In this document: piece by piece, positions 11,200 through 23,856 of the stretch
Layout: each line of letters opens with the position of its first letter
How positions within the stretch are numbered: position 1 is the first letter of the stretch
NCBI RefSeq assembly: GCF_022605725.1
Contig: NC_065558.1
Coordinates: forward strand, 7,998,001 to 8,062,000
Reading direction: 5' to 3'
DNA from: Anthonomus grandis grandis
Lineage: Eukaryota > Arthropoda > Insecta > Coleoptera > Curculionidae
Length of the DNA: 64,000 bases
The notes under the pieces: generated by a model
The model's input: only the letters and a program-made list of their open reading frames with translations
Database searches by the model: none
Told to the model about the DNA's origin: nothing
Program-made: the position numbers and the translations under genes

Positions 11200-14100
11200 A
11201 TAGTTTGTTTTCGATTTTTTTGCCCATAAAAAATTATAGAGGTTAAATATCTAAATCATATGTTTTTTGCATTGCATAGGTTTTAAAGAAACACTAATTC
11301 CATGCATAAAGCCCCTGAGAAACAAAGCATTTTTGGTTTTAATTACCTAAACGTTAATTTTTAAATTTCTTTATTTGCACGTCAAATGAATTTCAAGTTC
11401 AGGTTAATTTGACGCTACTTTAATTAATTATTCTAGATTTGAAAAAAAATTAGTAAAAGTAATTAGTTTTCAGGTAGAAAAATCTATACAGGATTTTTTT
11501 TCTTAGCTGTAAATTAAAAAAAAGATTATTAAGTTTCTTCAGAAAAAATTCATTCTAGGCATCAACTCCCTATGAGAAAAATTATAAATTTTAATTTTTC
11601 AGGCATTTTCTATTTATTTAGAAAAATTAAAGATCTTCCCAATGCCTGAACAATTGTCAAAAATTTAAAAAAATATATATATTTTGATTCCATAAATAAT
11701 TGATTTTTTATGTACAATTTTCTTCTAAAGTCCCAATTTCTAAAGCTTGATATTTGTTGTGTTGTGATAATTAAAATCCTTGGTTTTTTTCTGATGTTAA
11801 GGTAATCATTCAATCAAAAAATTCAAATGTCTCGAATAAAAGAAAATTAAAATCATAATTTTCAGGAAAAAATTGTATCCAGGAGTTTTTTCCTTGGCTG
11901 TAACTAAGTAATGAAATTAATTTGCTAAAAAAAAATCTAGGTAATAATTTTCTATAAGAAAAACTTAAAACCATAATTTTTTAGGTCTTTTATTCATTTG
12001 AATCAATGGACAAATTGTAAAAAAATTAAAATATTTTAAATACCTGGAAAACAGTTAAAATTCTTTTAATGCTTGGATAAATTGTAAAAAATTTCAAAAA
12101 ATCTTGAATTCCTGGACAAATTATAACAAAATTAAAATATCTCAAATGCCTAGACAAATTGTTAAGAAATTAAACAGTTAAAATTATTTTAAATTTCTGG
12201 ACAAACTGTTATGAAATTAACAACTTTAAATATTTCAAAATATCCTTATAAGTGCCACGACAAATTACCAAAAATTAATTTTTAACAGACAATTAAAATA
12301 TTTTAAAATTTTCAACATTTTATATAGGAAAATACTAATTTTCAGACATTCGCCTGAATTTTTCAAGATTTCAAGTCCAGGTAGTTTTTTCAGAAAATCA
12401 ACGACTTTCAATGGACTTAAATTCACCATAATAACTTTTAGAAAAAACTTATTTAGTTTTTTTTTCTCGGTTTAATCTATAAAAAAAAATTAATATTTAG
12501 GTTAATTTATTAGGAAAAAAATTTCAGGCATTCATCATTGAAGAAATTTCAAGAAACTCCAATTTCCAGTTATTTTAATCATTTTGGTTTCCTAGGAAAT
12601 ATTTAAAATGTCTGGAAAAGTTGTTAAAAAATTAAGATATGTCAAATTTGCTTGGGAAAAGTGTTATGAATTTAAAACTTTTAAAGTTTAAATTCTTCAT
12701 AAATTTCAAAATGTCTCGAATGCTTGCAAAAATTGTTAGAAAATTAAAATAATTCAAATGCTTGGACCAATTTTTAAATAATTAAAATTTTTTGACTGGC
12801 TATACAATTTATTAAATATTTAAAACATCTCGAACGACTGGACAAGTTGTTGAAATTTTAAAAGATTTAGAATGCCTGGGCAAAGATTTAAATTTAAAAA
12901 AAAATTAAATATCTTGAATTTCTAGACAAATTATTTAAATTTTATAAATTTCAAAAATATTTCGAATACCTAGATAAATTGTTAAATATTTTAAAAGTGG
13001 ATTGACAAATTGCCAAATTTTTTTCTAAACAATTTTTCTAGGCATTTAGGATATTTTTATTTTTAACAATTTGTTAAGACATTCGAAATATTTTGAAAAT
13101 TATACCCTAATATTGAATGTTAATTTCCTAAGAAAAAAATTCACTTAGAAGTTTGAACTTTTCAACTTCCAGGCATTTAATTCAGTTTATATCTTTAGGA
13201 AAAATTTAAAATATTTCGAATACCTGGATAAATTGTTTAAAATATAAGAAAATTAGAAATATTTCAAAGGCATGCATAAATTATTGGAAATTTCAGAAAG
13301 TAAAAATATCCCAAATTTCTAAACAGGTTTTTTTTTTTAATTTTTAAAATATTTAAAATATCTCAAATGCCTGGAAAAATTGTTAAGAAATTAAAATTAT
13401 TTCAAATTTCTGGACAATGTGTTATGAAATTAAAAAGTTTAAAATATCTAAAATTCCTCGGCAAGTTATTAAATATTTCGAAATATCCTAAAAAGTGCCA
13501 CGACAAATTCCAAAAAAAAAATGTTTAACAGATATTTAAAATATTTACCATTTTATACAAAAAAATACGAATTTTCAAACATTCGCCTGAATTTTTTTCA
13601 AATTTCAAGTCCAGGTAGTTTATTAAGGAAATCAATGACTTTCAAGAAAATTATTGATCTTAAATTCGTAATAATTACTTTTACAAAAAACTTATTCAAA
13701 TTTTTTTCTGGGCTTAAACTTTAAAAAAAAAAAAATATTTAGGTTAATTTCCTAAAAAAAAATATTTCAGGCACTCACTATATAAGAAATTTAAAATTCC
13801 AATTTTCTAGGTATTTTAAACATTTTGATTTTCTAGGAAATAATATGTCTGGAAAAAATTATTAAAAAATTACAATATTTTGAATCTCTACATAAAAGGT
13901 TTAAATGTTCAAATTATTATGAATGCCTGCAAACATTGTTAGAAAATTAAAATATTTTAAATGCTTGGACTAATTTTTAAATAACTAAAATATTTTGAAT
14001 GACTATACAATTTATTGCAAATTTAAAATAGTTGATTTTGAAAGTTTGGACAAATTGTGAAATATTAAAAAAAAATTAATAAAAAATATCGCATGCCTTA

Positions 14101-14390
14101 AAAAATTGTTAAATATTTAAAACATCTCGAACGACTGGACAAATTGTTACAATTTTAACAAATTTAGAATGCATGGACAAAGATTCAAATTTAAAATATG
14201 TCGAAAACTTGTATAAATTGTTTAATTTTAAAATATCTTGAATTCCTAGACAAATTATTTTAATTTAATAAATTTCAAAAATATTTCGAATACCTGGACA
14301 AATTGTTAAATATTTAAGAATATTCCAAGTGGCTTGACAAATTACCAAATAATTTCTCCAGGCATTTGAGATATTTTTATTTTTAACAAT
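11200..14390 (-). repeat. A-rich TGCCTGGACAAATTGTTAAA array, block 3a
   Basis: Long non-coding stretch dominated by GAATGCCTGGACAAATTGTTAAAAATTTAAAA variants, with some reversed TTCCAGGCATT motifs. A longer block containing TTCGCCTGAATTTTT and AAGTCCAGGTAGTTT occurs near 12,350 and again near 13,590, so a higher-order unit of about 1.24 kb is present. It lies between the two candidate host exons (11.1 and 16.6 kb) and may be intronic. No credible ORF. Confidence 0.72.
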
Positions 14391-15640
14391 TTGTCAAGAC
14401 ATTCGAAAGATTTTGAAAATTATCGCCTGATATTTAAAAAAAAATACTAATTTTCAATGTTAATTTCCTAAGAAAAAAAATCGAGAAGTTCATTCACTAA
14501 GAAGTTTAAACCTTCCAACTTCCAGGCATTAAATTAATTTTGGTTCTTTAGGAAAAATTTAAAATATCTCGAATACCTGGACAAATTGTTAAAAATTAAA
14601 GAAAATTAGAAATATCTCAAAGGCCTGCACAAATTGTTGGAAATTTAAAGAAAATTAAAATATCTTGAATTTCTAAACAGGGTTTTTAAATTTAAAAAAA
14701 AATTAAAATATCTCAAATGCCTGGACAAATTGTTAAAAATTTTAAAAATTTAAACTTGGACAATGTGTTATGAAATTAAGAAGTTTAAAATACCTAGAAC
14801 TCCTCGGCAAGTTATTAAATATTTCAAAATATCCTAAAATTTGTCAAGGCATTCGGAAGGTTTTGAAAATCATTGCCTGATATTTAAAAAAAAATACTAA
14901 TTTTCAATGTTAATTTCCTAAAAAAAAAATTCGAGAAGTTCATTCACTAAGAAGTTTAAACCTTCCAACTTCCAGGCATTAAATTAATTTTGGTTCTTTA
15001 GGAAAAATTTTAAATATCTCGAATACCTGGACAAATTGTTAAAAATTAAAGAAAATTAGAAATATCTCAAAGGCCTGCACAAATTGTTGGAAATTTAAAG
15101 AAAGTTAAAATATCTTGAATTTCTAAACAGGGTTTTTTAAATTTAAAAAAAAATTAAAATGTCTCAAATGCCTGGACAAATTAAGAAATTTAAAAATTTA
15201 AACTTGGATAATGTGTTATGAAATTAAGAAGTTTAAAATACCTAGAACTCCTCGGCAAGTTATTAAATATTTCAAAATATCCTAAAATTTGTCAAGGCAT
15301 TCGACAGATTTTGAAAATCATTGTCTGATATTTAAAAAAAAATACAAATTTTCAATGTTAATTTCCCAAAAAAAAAATTCGAGAAGTTCATTCACTAAGA
15401 AGTTTAAACCTTTTAACTTCCAGGCATTAAATTCATTTTGGTTCCTTAGGAAAAATTTAAAATATCTCGAATACCTGGATAAATTGTTAAAAATTAAAGA
15501 AAATTAGAAATATCTCAAAGGCCTGCACAAATTGTTGGAAATTTAAAGAAAATTAAAATATCTTGAATTTCTAAACAGGGTTTTTTAAATTTAAAAAAAA
15601 ATTAAAATATCTCAAATGCCTGGACAAATTGTTAAATATT
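14391..15640. repeat. 449-bp tandem repeat, about 2.8 copies
   Basis: Three near-identical units start at about 14,391, 14,839 and 15,288 with TTTGTCAAGRCATTCG. The internal landmark AGGCCTGCACAAATTGTTGG recurs at about 14,622, 15,071 and 15,520, giving a constant 449-bp step. Divergence between the second and third units looks low, so the amplification is younger than the surrounding array. A 72-codon open frame inside one unit (15,289-15,507) is not conserved in the other units and is not a gene. Confidence 0.85.
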
Positions 15641-16500
15641 TAAAAATATTCCAAATAATTGCTTTGACAAATTGCCAAATTTTTTTTTAAACAATTTCTC
15701 CAGGCATTTATATCAGATATTTTAATTTTTAAAAATTTCTCAAGACATTTCAAATATTTTTAAAATTATACTCTGATATTTAAAAAAAATACTAATTTTC
15801 AATATTAATTTCCTAGAAAAAAATTCGAGATATTCACTTAGAAGTTTGAACCTCCCAACTTCCATTTTGTTCATTTTAGTTTCTTAGGAAAAATTAAAAA
15901 TATCTCGAATACCTGGACAAATTGTTAATATTATAAAATATTTCAAAGATTTGCACAAATTGTTAAAAATTTAAAAAAGTTAAAATATCTCGAATTTCTA
16001 AACATATTTTTTTAAATGAAAAAAATGCCAGAATATCTTAAATCCCTGAAAAAATTATTTAAATTTTCAATATCACGATTTTTTGGACAAACTGTTGAAA
16101 ATTTTAAAAAAATTTATTGCCTAAAAAAATTTGTAAATTGTCATTTGTATCCTATAATTTCAAATTAATATCCTATTATTTGGGAATATACTAATTTTTA
16201 AGGATGCTTTTTCAAGTTTCAATTTCAGATGGTTTTTTTCAGGAAATCAACGATATTCAAGAAATTTAAAGATGTAAAATTAAAAACAAATTTATCCAGA
16301 ATTTTTGTTATTGTGCATTAAATTTATTGAAACAATAACTATTCACGTCAATTTCGTATAAAAAAAATTCCAGGCACTAGAAGAAATTTAAAAACCATAA
16401 ATTGTCCAGGCATTCATATATGGAATACCTGGACAAATTATCGAAAACTTTTGCCCAATTTAATTGTTTCAAGGCATTTATTTAAAAAAAAAAAAATCGA
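15641..16500 (-). repeat. A-rich TGCCTGGA array, block 3b
   Basis: Diverged continuation of block 3a: ATACCTGGACAAATTGTTA near 15,910 and 16,428, and a further copy of the TTTCAGATGGTTTTTTTCAGG segment near 16,225. No coding potential. Confidence 0.65.
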
Positions 16501-16617
16501 CAAGGTCTGTAAGAAAATTTCACTTAAAGTAAATAAAAAAATAAACAATAAAACTTACTTATAAAACTTAAACTAAATATTAAAAAAAATGATTAAAAAA
16601 TAATAAAATTTACTCAC

Positions 16618-16758
16618 AGAAAGGGCGTCAGTGAATTTAAAGAAGCCACCGATTATCAACGATAACATTACGTAAATTAATACAGTTTCTGCTCCTGGGA
16701 GAGGAAACGGTGGGCATTTACAACACATTTTTAACGTAATAATGCACTGATACATCAT
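16618..16758 (-). CDS. Candidate first coding exon, small membrane protein
   Basis: Minus-strand open frame with ATG at 16,758 (or 16,728, which gives MCCKCPPFPLPGAETVLIYV). A hydrophobic, probably membrane-spanning segment follows (TVLIYVMLSLIIGGFF) and the frame ends at ...KFTDALS, where a consensus donor GTGAGT starts at 16,617. From 16,728 the exon holds exactly 37 codons (phase 0). The Cys-Cys-x-Cys start and the single membrane segment suggest a short membrane protein. I do not recognise it. The region upstream (16.8-17.6 kb) is single-copy and less AT-rich, as expected near a promoter. Downstream the presumed intron is filled by arrays. Confidence 0.45.
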
Positions 16759-16759
16759 T

Positions 16760-17717
16760 GGGCATAATTTATATCAAATATAAACGGAAGTGCTTTAGCA
16801 CATAGATCTATTAAAATCAGATTAAGATCTGTTATCATTTTATTACTGGTAAAAATTCCTATAATGCATAACAAAAACTAACTATTTGACTATTATGCCT
16901 GCAAACCAATAAAACTAAATAAAACAGGAAAATCACACGTTCAAACTGGAACGCGCCACAGCCACCAGATCCAAACCGAGCATAACGTTAATTCAAATAT
17001 AAATGTTTCACGCTAACAAACATTTCGGATGCATTGCGTGGCCACAATTGCCATTATAATAACGGAAAATGCGGCCGAATTGCATTACCTTTCACTTTAC
17101 ATGCGTAAAAATGGATTTTCCCTCTCTACCTCACTCACTATTTTCACACTCAAAAAAAAATCAATTACTTAATGTTCGATGAACAAGAAGAAGAGTATAT
17201 TATGACGGCAGTTTATCCCGTTCGCACTGGCGAGCATCCTCATAAATTAGACCGCCAAATGGACCATAAAAATGAGAAGAAAAAGAAACTGTTCGAGGAT
17301 AAATGGGGCTCCATAGTGGGAAATTGGAAAAGCTAATATGGCTTATTTCGGGGGTGGCGGTTAATTCTACGAAAACCGCCCTCTCTGCGCTAATTTATCA
17401 CGGTTTGGATCGTTTGAGGGAGGGCGCGAGGTATAAGCACGAGTTATAGGCATTTTTAGGAAACATCCTCTCTTTTTGTTTATCATCCTTAATGGGAAAG
17501 TTTTCCAATTTTTTGTACGTATGACTGTTATTTTAGTACGGTCCTCTGGATACTACAACGACCTTCTTAAAAGCACAGAAACATGCCACCTACTGTAAGT
17601 TTTAGAGAGTAATAAAATGTAAATCTCAAGGAGTTTTGTGGCAATTCATGGCCGTAGGTAATTTTAGCACCTAGTTATTGAATCAAGCGAGCAAAAAACG
17701 TAAATATCTATAAGAAG
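16760..17717. other. Single-copy region upstream of the candidate exon
   Basis: Higher-complexity sequence with CpG-containing stretches (e.g. AACGCGCCACAGCCACC near 16,950; GGGAGGGCGCGAGG near 17,415). It could hold the promoter and 5' UTR of the minus-strand gene beginning at 16.7 kb. No certain TATA box or initiator can be assigned. It contains the small plus-strand ORF described separately. Confidence 0.35.
17172..17336 (+). CDS. Small ORF, 54 codons, charged product
   Basis: ATG at 17,172 to TAA at 17,334-17,336, on the strand opposite to and upstream of the 16.6 kb exon. The product is highly charged (starts MFDEQEEEYIMTAVYPVRTG, contains NEKKKKLFEDKWG, ends IVGNWKS). The composition is more protein-like than most chance frames here, but there is no homology I can name. 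It may be a divergent short gene, an upstream ORF or chance. Confidence 0.25.
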   Translation: MFDEQEEEYIMTAVYPVRTGEHPHKLDRQMDHKNEKKKKLFEDKWGSIVGNWKS

Positions 17718-19530
17718 GGTGCTCATAAACTGACCCAATACTGGGCAAACCCGGGTTGTATCACCTGCAATCTCTAAGAAGAATTAATTTCTTAATGAAA
17801 ACTATAAAAATGGAATACATTATTATAGGGTCACCCTGTAGACCCCTTTTGAATCCTTGATAAGGTTTTATTACTCTCTACTTATTTGAAATAGACCATA
17901 GATATTATTAAAAAAAAAAGAATATTCAGTTGACAGCAATAAATGTTGTTTATACTAACTTTTATATTATATACATAATAAAAATTACACGTATCTTATA
18001 TAACGGTACAAAGTGTTTTTTAAACATTGTTAAAGTCGTAAGTAAGACTTTTTCTCCGATAAATCATCTTCCTAAATTTTGGCTCAATATTAAAAAATAT
18101 TAAACAAAAGCAATTACATTTTTATTTCTTCCAGGCAATTAAAGGCTTATTCTTTAGGCAATTAAAGTCTAGTCATAGTTGAAATACTATCCACTCTTTT
18201 TAAACGTACTTTATCTGCCTGAAACAAAAAAAATACTTGGAAAGCCTATACAAGACTTCAACTGTTTGGAAAAATTGTCAAATTTTAACCGAGAAATTTG
18301 GAATTACTTCTAGGCAGTTACAAATTGGAAATAGTGGGATTTGACTTCTTTATAAAAAGAGTACAGGTAGGTGCTCATAAACTGACCCAGAACAGGGTAA
18401 ACCCAGGTTGTACTACCTGCAATCCGTAAAAAGAATTGATTTCTTAATGTAAACTATGGAAGTGGCATGCATTGTTGTAGGGTCACCCTATAGCCCTTTT
18501 GCATACAAAATACGGCTTAATTACTCCCCACCTTTTTGAAATAAACTATAGATCTTATTTTAAAAAAATTAATAATTATTTGATAGAAATACATGTTCTT
18601 TATACAAGTTTTTATAGTATATACGTGATAAACATTACACGTATCTTATATAACGATATAAAGTGTTTTTTAAACATTGTTAAAGTCGTAAGTAAGACTT
18701 CTTCTCCGATAAATGAAGGAAGTTTGTATCAATATTAAAAAAAATAAGCAAAAGCAATTTAATTTTTATTTCTTCCAGGCAGTTGAAGGCATATTTTTTA
18801 GGCAATTGAAGCCTTGTCATAGTTGAAATACTATTCATTCTTTTTAAACGTACTTTATCTGCCTGAAATAAAAAATATACTTGGACGGCCTATACGTGAC
18901 TTCAACTGTTTGGAAGAATTATCAAATTGGAATCGAGAAATTTTGAATTACTTCTAGGCAGTCAATGCAATTTGGAAAGAGTAGGATTTGACTTTTTTAT
19001 AAAAGAGTACAGGTAGGTGCTCATAAACTGACCCAAGACTAGACAAACTCAGATTGTACTACCTGCAATCCGTAAAAAGAATTAATTTCTTAATGCAAAG
19101 TCTAGAAGTGGCATGCGTTATTGTAGGGCCACCCTATAACACTTTTGCATACTTAATACGGTTTAATTACTCTCCACCATTTTGAAATAGACTATGGATC
19201 TTATTTAAAAAAATATATTTATTTGATAGAAATACATGTTGTTTATACAAACTTTTATATTATATACATAATAAAAATTACACGTATCTTATGTAACTAT
19301 AAAAAGTGTTTTTTAAACATTGTTAAGGTCGTAAGTAAGACTTTTTCTCCAATAAATAATCTTTTTTTTTTATTTAAAAAAATAAGGGAAAGCAATTTAG
19401 TTTTTATTTATTCCAGGCAGTTAAAGGCATATTCTTTAGGCAATTAAAGTCTAGTCATAGTTGAAAGACTATTCATTATTTTTAAACGTACTTTATGTGC
19501 CAGGAAGAAAATAAATATTCATTCTTTTTA
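17718..19530 (+). repeat. Tandem repeat of about 650 bp, about 2.8 copies
   Basis: Units begin GGTGCTCATAAACTGACCCA at about 17,719, 18,369 and 19,016. Each contains CACGTATCTTATRTAAC, TTTTTAAACATTGTTAA and TTCTTCCAGGCARTTRAAGGC at matching offsets. The third copy degrades near 19,530. Short open frames (18,499-18,738 and 19,223-19,447) fall in equivalent positions of two units but are not maintained in all, so I treat them as non-coding. Confidence 0.85.
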
Positions 19531-20260
19531 AACGTACCATATATGCTACTTTAAAGGCCTATAAGTGACTTTTACTGCTTGGAAAAACTGTCAAATTTTA
19601 ACAGAAGAATTTTGAATTTCTTTCAGACAGTCAAGGCAATTTTAAACGTCTTTGTCAATGAACTAAAGTTATTGTTAAGACGTGAGAGCACTTAAAAATT
19701 ACGTTACTTGCTTGAAAGAAAAATTAATTCACTCTTGTGGCTCAAAGGTCTGTTTGACTGCCTACAAGAGTGATTTAATTTTGATTTCTGCCATGCAATT
19801 GAAGTTTATTCATAGTACAAGTCATCTTTTTTGAATTTACTATATCTGTCTATTGACTTTAAAGGCCGATTAGTGACTTGCTCGTGAACTGCTTGGAAAA
19901 ATCTGTCAAATTTGAACAGAGTAATTTTGAATTGCTTCCATGCAGTCAAAGCAATTTTGAATGTGTTTGTCAATGAACTGAAGTCACTGCTAAGTAATTT
20001 TTTAAACGTGAGGCACTTCAAAATGACTTTACTTGCTTGAAAGAAAAATTAATCGACACTAATGGCTTCAAGGTGTTTTTGACTGCGTCTATAAGAACAA
20101 TATAGTTTTGATTTCTGCCAGGCAATTGAATTCTATTCATAGTTGAAGTGCTTGTCATCTCTTTTAAATGTACTATATCTGCCTATTGACTTTAAAGCCT
20201 ATACGTGACCTTGCTTGTGAACTGCTTGGAAAAATTTTCAAACATCTCTTCGAATACCAT
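19531..20260 (+). repeat. Diverged tandem arm, about 335-bp unit
   Basis: Two or more units share TTTCTGCCAKGCAATTGAA, CTATATCTGYCTATTGACTTTAAA and GTGAACTGCTTGGAAAAAT (near 19,790-19,910 and 20,117-20,235). The motif CTTCCATGCAGTCAAAGCAA belongs to the same CAGGCA family. The arm is related in inverted orientation to 20.75-22.74 kb. Confidence 0.65.
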
Positions 20261-20745
20261 TAACCCGATTGTCTCTAACAATATCATATTTCCCCCCTAT
20301 AGTTTCTGAAACACCACTAAAGGACCAAATAACTTCAATTTTTCAAAATGTTAGTCACGTGTCAGACTTCGATAAGTTGCTGTTGTTGTTGTAAACCAGG
20401 CCGGAAATATATTAGCAAGCGAAGCAAAAGAATTTCATTTCCTGATAGAATTGCTGGCAGCGTTCCACATGAAACCGGATCGAGATTTAATATTGCATGC
20501 AAATGGTCGCGAATATGGCTCGGATCGTCGATTGCTCGAATGTTTGCTTTGATTTTTACCGGGTAGAAATTGGACAGAAACTTTCGAAAGGTAATGCGGA
20601 TAAAGACAAACAAGATACTTTATTATTAACTCTTTTAAAAATATTTCAATGTGTAATAGAGCATAAGGCCAAATAACACAGGACTTCAATTGCTGAAAGA
20701 TTATGGCTTTAAGAGCCTTAATTCTCCACAAAAACATTCAAAATT
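20261..20745. other. Unique island at the centre of an inverted repeat array
   Basis: More GC-rich sequence (CACGTGTCAGACTTCG at 20,354; ACCGGATCGAGATTTAAT at 20,473) between oppositely oriented repeat arms. Both strands have open frames of 72-100 codons (plus 20,348-20,566; minus 20,362-20,613 and 20,435-20,737). None resembles a known protein. It could be a conserved non-coding element, an exon, or unique DNA captured between repeats. Confidence 0.4.
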
Positions 20746-22740
20746 CCGGTGTTAAAATTTCAGAATTTTTCCAAGTAGTTGAAGTCACTTATAGGCCTTT
20801 AAAATCAACAGGAAGATATAGTGTATTTAAAAAAAATTGCTCGCACTTCAACTATAAATAGACTTTAATTAATAGAATAAATTAAAGTAATTAAAGTCTT
20901 TTTTAAGTACTCTTAGGCTTAAAAAATTACCTTTAATTCTCAACAAAGACATTTAAAATTCCTTTGTTAAAATTTTACAGTCTTTCCAAACAGGCTTAAA
21001 AGACAATAGACAGATATAATACATTTCAAAAAGATGACTATATTTCAACTATAAATAGACTTCAATTCATTGAAAAATATAGCTTCAATTGCCTGGAAGA
21101 AATCAAAACTAATTTGCTCTTATAGGCAGTCAAAGACACCTACACCTTTACTTCACTAGACAACTTATTTTTCTTCTGAGCAGGAAAAATCATTTTTAAG
21201 TGCCCTTAGGTCTAAAAAATTAGCCAAAAGTTACTTAAATTTTCTGACAAAGAGATTCAAAATTGCTTTCAATCAGTTAAAGTCACTTATAGGTCATTAT
21301 AATCATTAGGCAGATATAGTACATTTAAAAAGAATGACTAGTACTATGAATAGACTTTTATTGCCTGAAAATATGGCTTCAACTGCTTGGAAGAAATCAG
21401 AATTAAAATGCTCTTACAGGCAATCAAAAATGCCTTTGGGCCATTACAGTAAATTTTTTTCCAAGTAATTTAAGTCATTTTTAAGTGATTAAAAAATAAC
21501 CTTTAATTCTAAAAATAAAACATTCAAAATTCCTCTGTTTCAGGAAGATATAGTACATTTCAAAAAGATGACTAGTATTTCAACTATAAATAGACTTCAA
21601 TTCATTGAAAAATATAGCTTCAATTGCCTGGAAGAAATCAAAATTAATTTGCTCTTACAGGCAGTCAAAGATGCCTTAGGGCCATTACAGTAAATTTTTT
21701 TCCAAGTAATGTAAGTCATTTTCAAGTAGTTAAAAAATAACCTTTAATTCTCAAAAAAAACATTCAAAATTCCTCTGTTTCAGGCAGATATAGTATATAA
21801 TTATTCTATTAATCATTAATAATTCTATTAATAAGTATATAATATTTCATTCAATTCATTAAAAAATATAGCTTCAATTGCCTGGAAGAAATCAAAATTA
21901 ATTTGCTTGTATAAGCAGTCAAAGACAGCTACATCTTTACTCCACTAGTCAACTTATTTTTCTTCTAAGCAGAAAAAATTATTTTTAAGTGCCCTTAGGT
22001 CTAAAAAATTAGCCAAAAGTTACTTTAATTTTCTAAGACATTCAAAATTGCTTTCAAGCAGTTGAAGTCACTTATAGGTCATTAAAATCATTAGGCAGAT
22101 ATAGTACATTTAAAAAGAATGACTAGTACTATGAATAGACTTTTATTGCCTGAAAATATGGCTTCAACTGCTTGGAAGAAATCAGAATTAAATTGCTCTT
22201 ACAGGCAGTCAAAGATGCCTTTGGGCCATTACAGTAAATTTTTTTCCAAGTAATTTAAGTCATTTTCAAGTGGCCTTAGGCTTAAAAAATAACCTTTAAT
22301 TCTCAAAAAAAAACATTCAAAATTCCTCTGTTTCAGGCAGATATAGTACATTTCAAAAAGATGACTAGTATTTCAACTATAAATAGACTTCAATTCATTA
22401 AAAAATATAGCTTCAATTGCCTGGAAGAAATCAAAATTAATTTGCTTGTATAGGCAGCCAAAGACAGCTACATCTTTACTCCACTAGTCAACTTAATTTT
22501 CTTCTAAGCAGGAAAAATCATTTTTAAGTGCCCTTAGGTCTAAAAAATTACCCAAAGGTTACTTTAAGTTTCTAAGACATTCAAAATTACTTTCCAGCAG
22601 TTGAAGTCATTTATAGGTCATTAAAATCATTGGGCAGATATAGTACATTTAAAAAAGGTGACTAGTACTTTAGATATGAATTAACTCCAATTGCCCGGAA
22701 AATATGGCTTTAACTGTCTGGAAGGGACATGAAATATCTG
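20746..22740 (-). repeat. Inverted arm with long tandem units (about 790 and 540 bp)
   Basis: The segment GTGCCCTTAGGTCTAAAAAA occurs near 21,200, 21,990 and 22,528. TTATTGCCTGAAAATATGGC occurs near 21,358 and 22,143. AGATGACTAGTATTTCAACT occurs near 21,565 and 22,360. Spacings of about 787 and 539 bp indicate nested duplication events. Orientation is reversed relative to 19.5-20.26 kb (TTCAATTGCCTGGAAGAAATC here, against TTCTGCCAGGCAATTGAA there). Non-coding. Confidence 0.8.
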
Positions 22741-23780
22741 AGTTAAAAAAAACTAAGAGGCCTCTCACCAAAGCTAGAGTTGACGCTATTGAACAATTTT
22801 AATAATGAATACAGTTAATTTATGTTAAAAAAACAGTAAGATAACTTACCAACGCTGAATAGTGGAATTTTAAGTTAATATTTCGCTAGAAGATTTTATG
22901 TTCTTTATGGATATGACTGGATAAAATGTCAAATGATTCTAAAATGTATATTTACATCAATTTGACTTATTAATAATTCTTATCAAGCATACATACCTAA
23001 GCAATATTCTTTCTTGGAGGAATGACTAACTGGCTAAAGGTGTCTTTAGTTTATTTTAATTTACTTTTACTTATTCTTTAGTTTACTTTATTTTTCAGCA
23101 ATTTAAATTTAAATCTATTAGTAGTCGCAATACTACTCATCGTTTTGAAATGTACTATATGCGTCTATTGATTCTAAAGGTCCATGACCTTAAAAATGAC
23201 TGTAATGGACTAAAGGTGTCTGTAACTAGCTTTGAAAGGTTTTTTTTTATTTAATTTTGATCTCTTCCAAGCAATTAAAGTCATTATTGAAGTACTAGTC
23301 ATAGTTAAAGAGACTTTAAAGCTTATAACTGACTGGAAAAATTGGCAAATTTTAAAAGAGGAATTTTGAATATCTTCCAGGCCGTCGAATCCATTTTATT
23401 ACACTTTACAGATAATTGAAGTTACTCTTGAATAATTTTTTAACTTTCTGAGAGTACTTAGAAATGAGTTACTTTAGATGCCTGGAAGAGAGACTAATTG
23501 ATCCTAAAGCCTAAAAATGCCTTTGACCGCCTGGAAAAGCAATTTATCAATTTGACTTAACGATATTTTTTATCAGGCATACATACCTAAACAATATTCT
23601 TTTTCTTTCATAAAAATCCTTTAATAAATTTTTGAGAGATAAAACATTGAAGTATCAGATCACTTTTTGCTTCGTAGGCTACGACTACGTGCAGCATTTC
23701 TAAAAATACAGTTTTCAAACAAATAAATAGGTTTCCTTACTAATTAAATTACCTTATTTCCTTAAATTACTAATAGTTCT
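22741..23780. repeat. Diverged flank of the repeat array
   Basis: Scattered relatives of the adjacent units (CTATATGCGTCTATTGATTCT near 23,155; CTTCCAGGCCGTCGAAT near 23,372; GATGCCTGGAAGAGAG near 23,479) with plus polarity again around 23.1-23.5 kb. No coding signal. Confidence 0.5.
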
Positions 23781-23856
23781 TTTACACAAATAATAAAATG
23801 CAATCTACATGTCAACCAGCCCAGTTCTTTAAATTTAGTTGAAACATGATCATATT

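Noticed and set aside
15289..15507. 72-codon frame in the 449-bp repeat
   Set aside because: Not conserved between the tandem copies.
14391..15640. CRISPR array or short satellite
   Set aside because: The units are 449 bp, without short constant repeats and variable spacers; it is a tandem duplication in AT-rich eukaryotic DNA.
20362..20737. Minus-strand frames at the 20.3-20.7 kb island as a gene
   Set aside because: Two frames overlap each other and a plus-strand frame; none shows splice sites or motifs that favour one.
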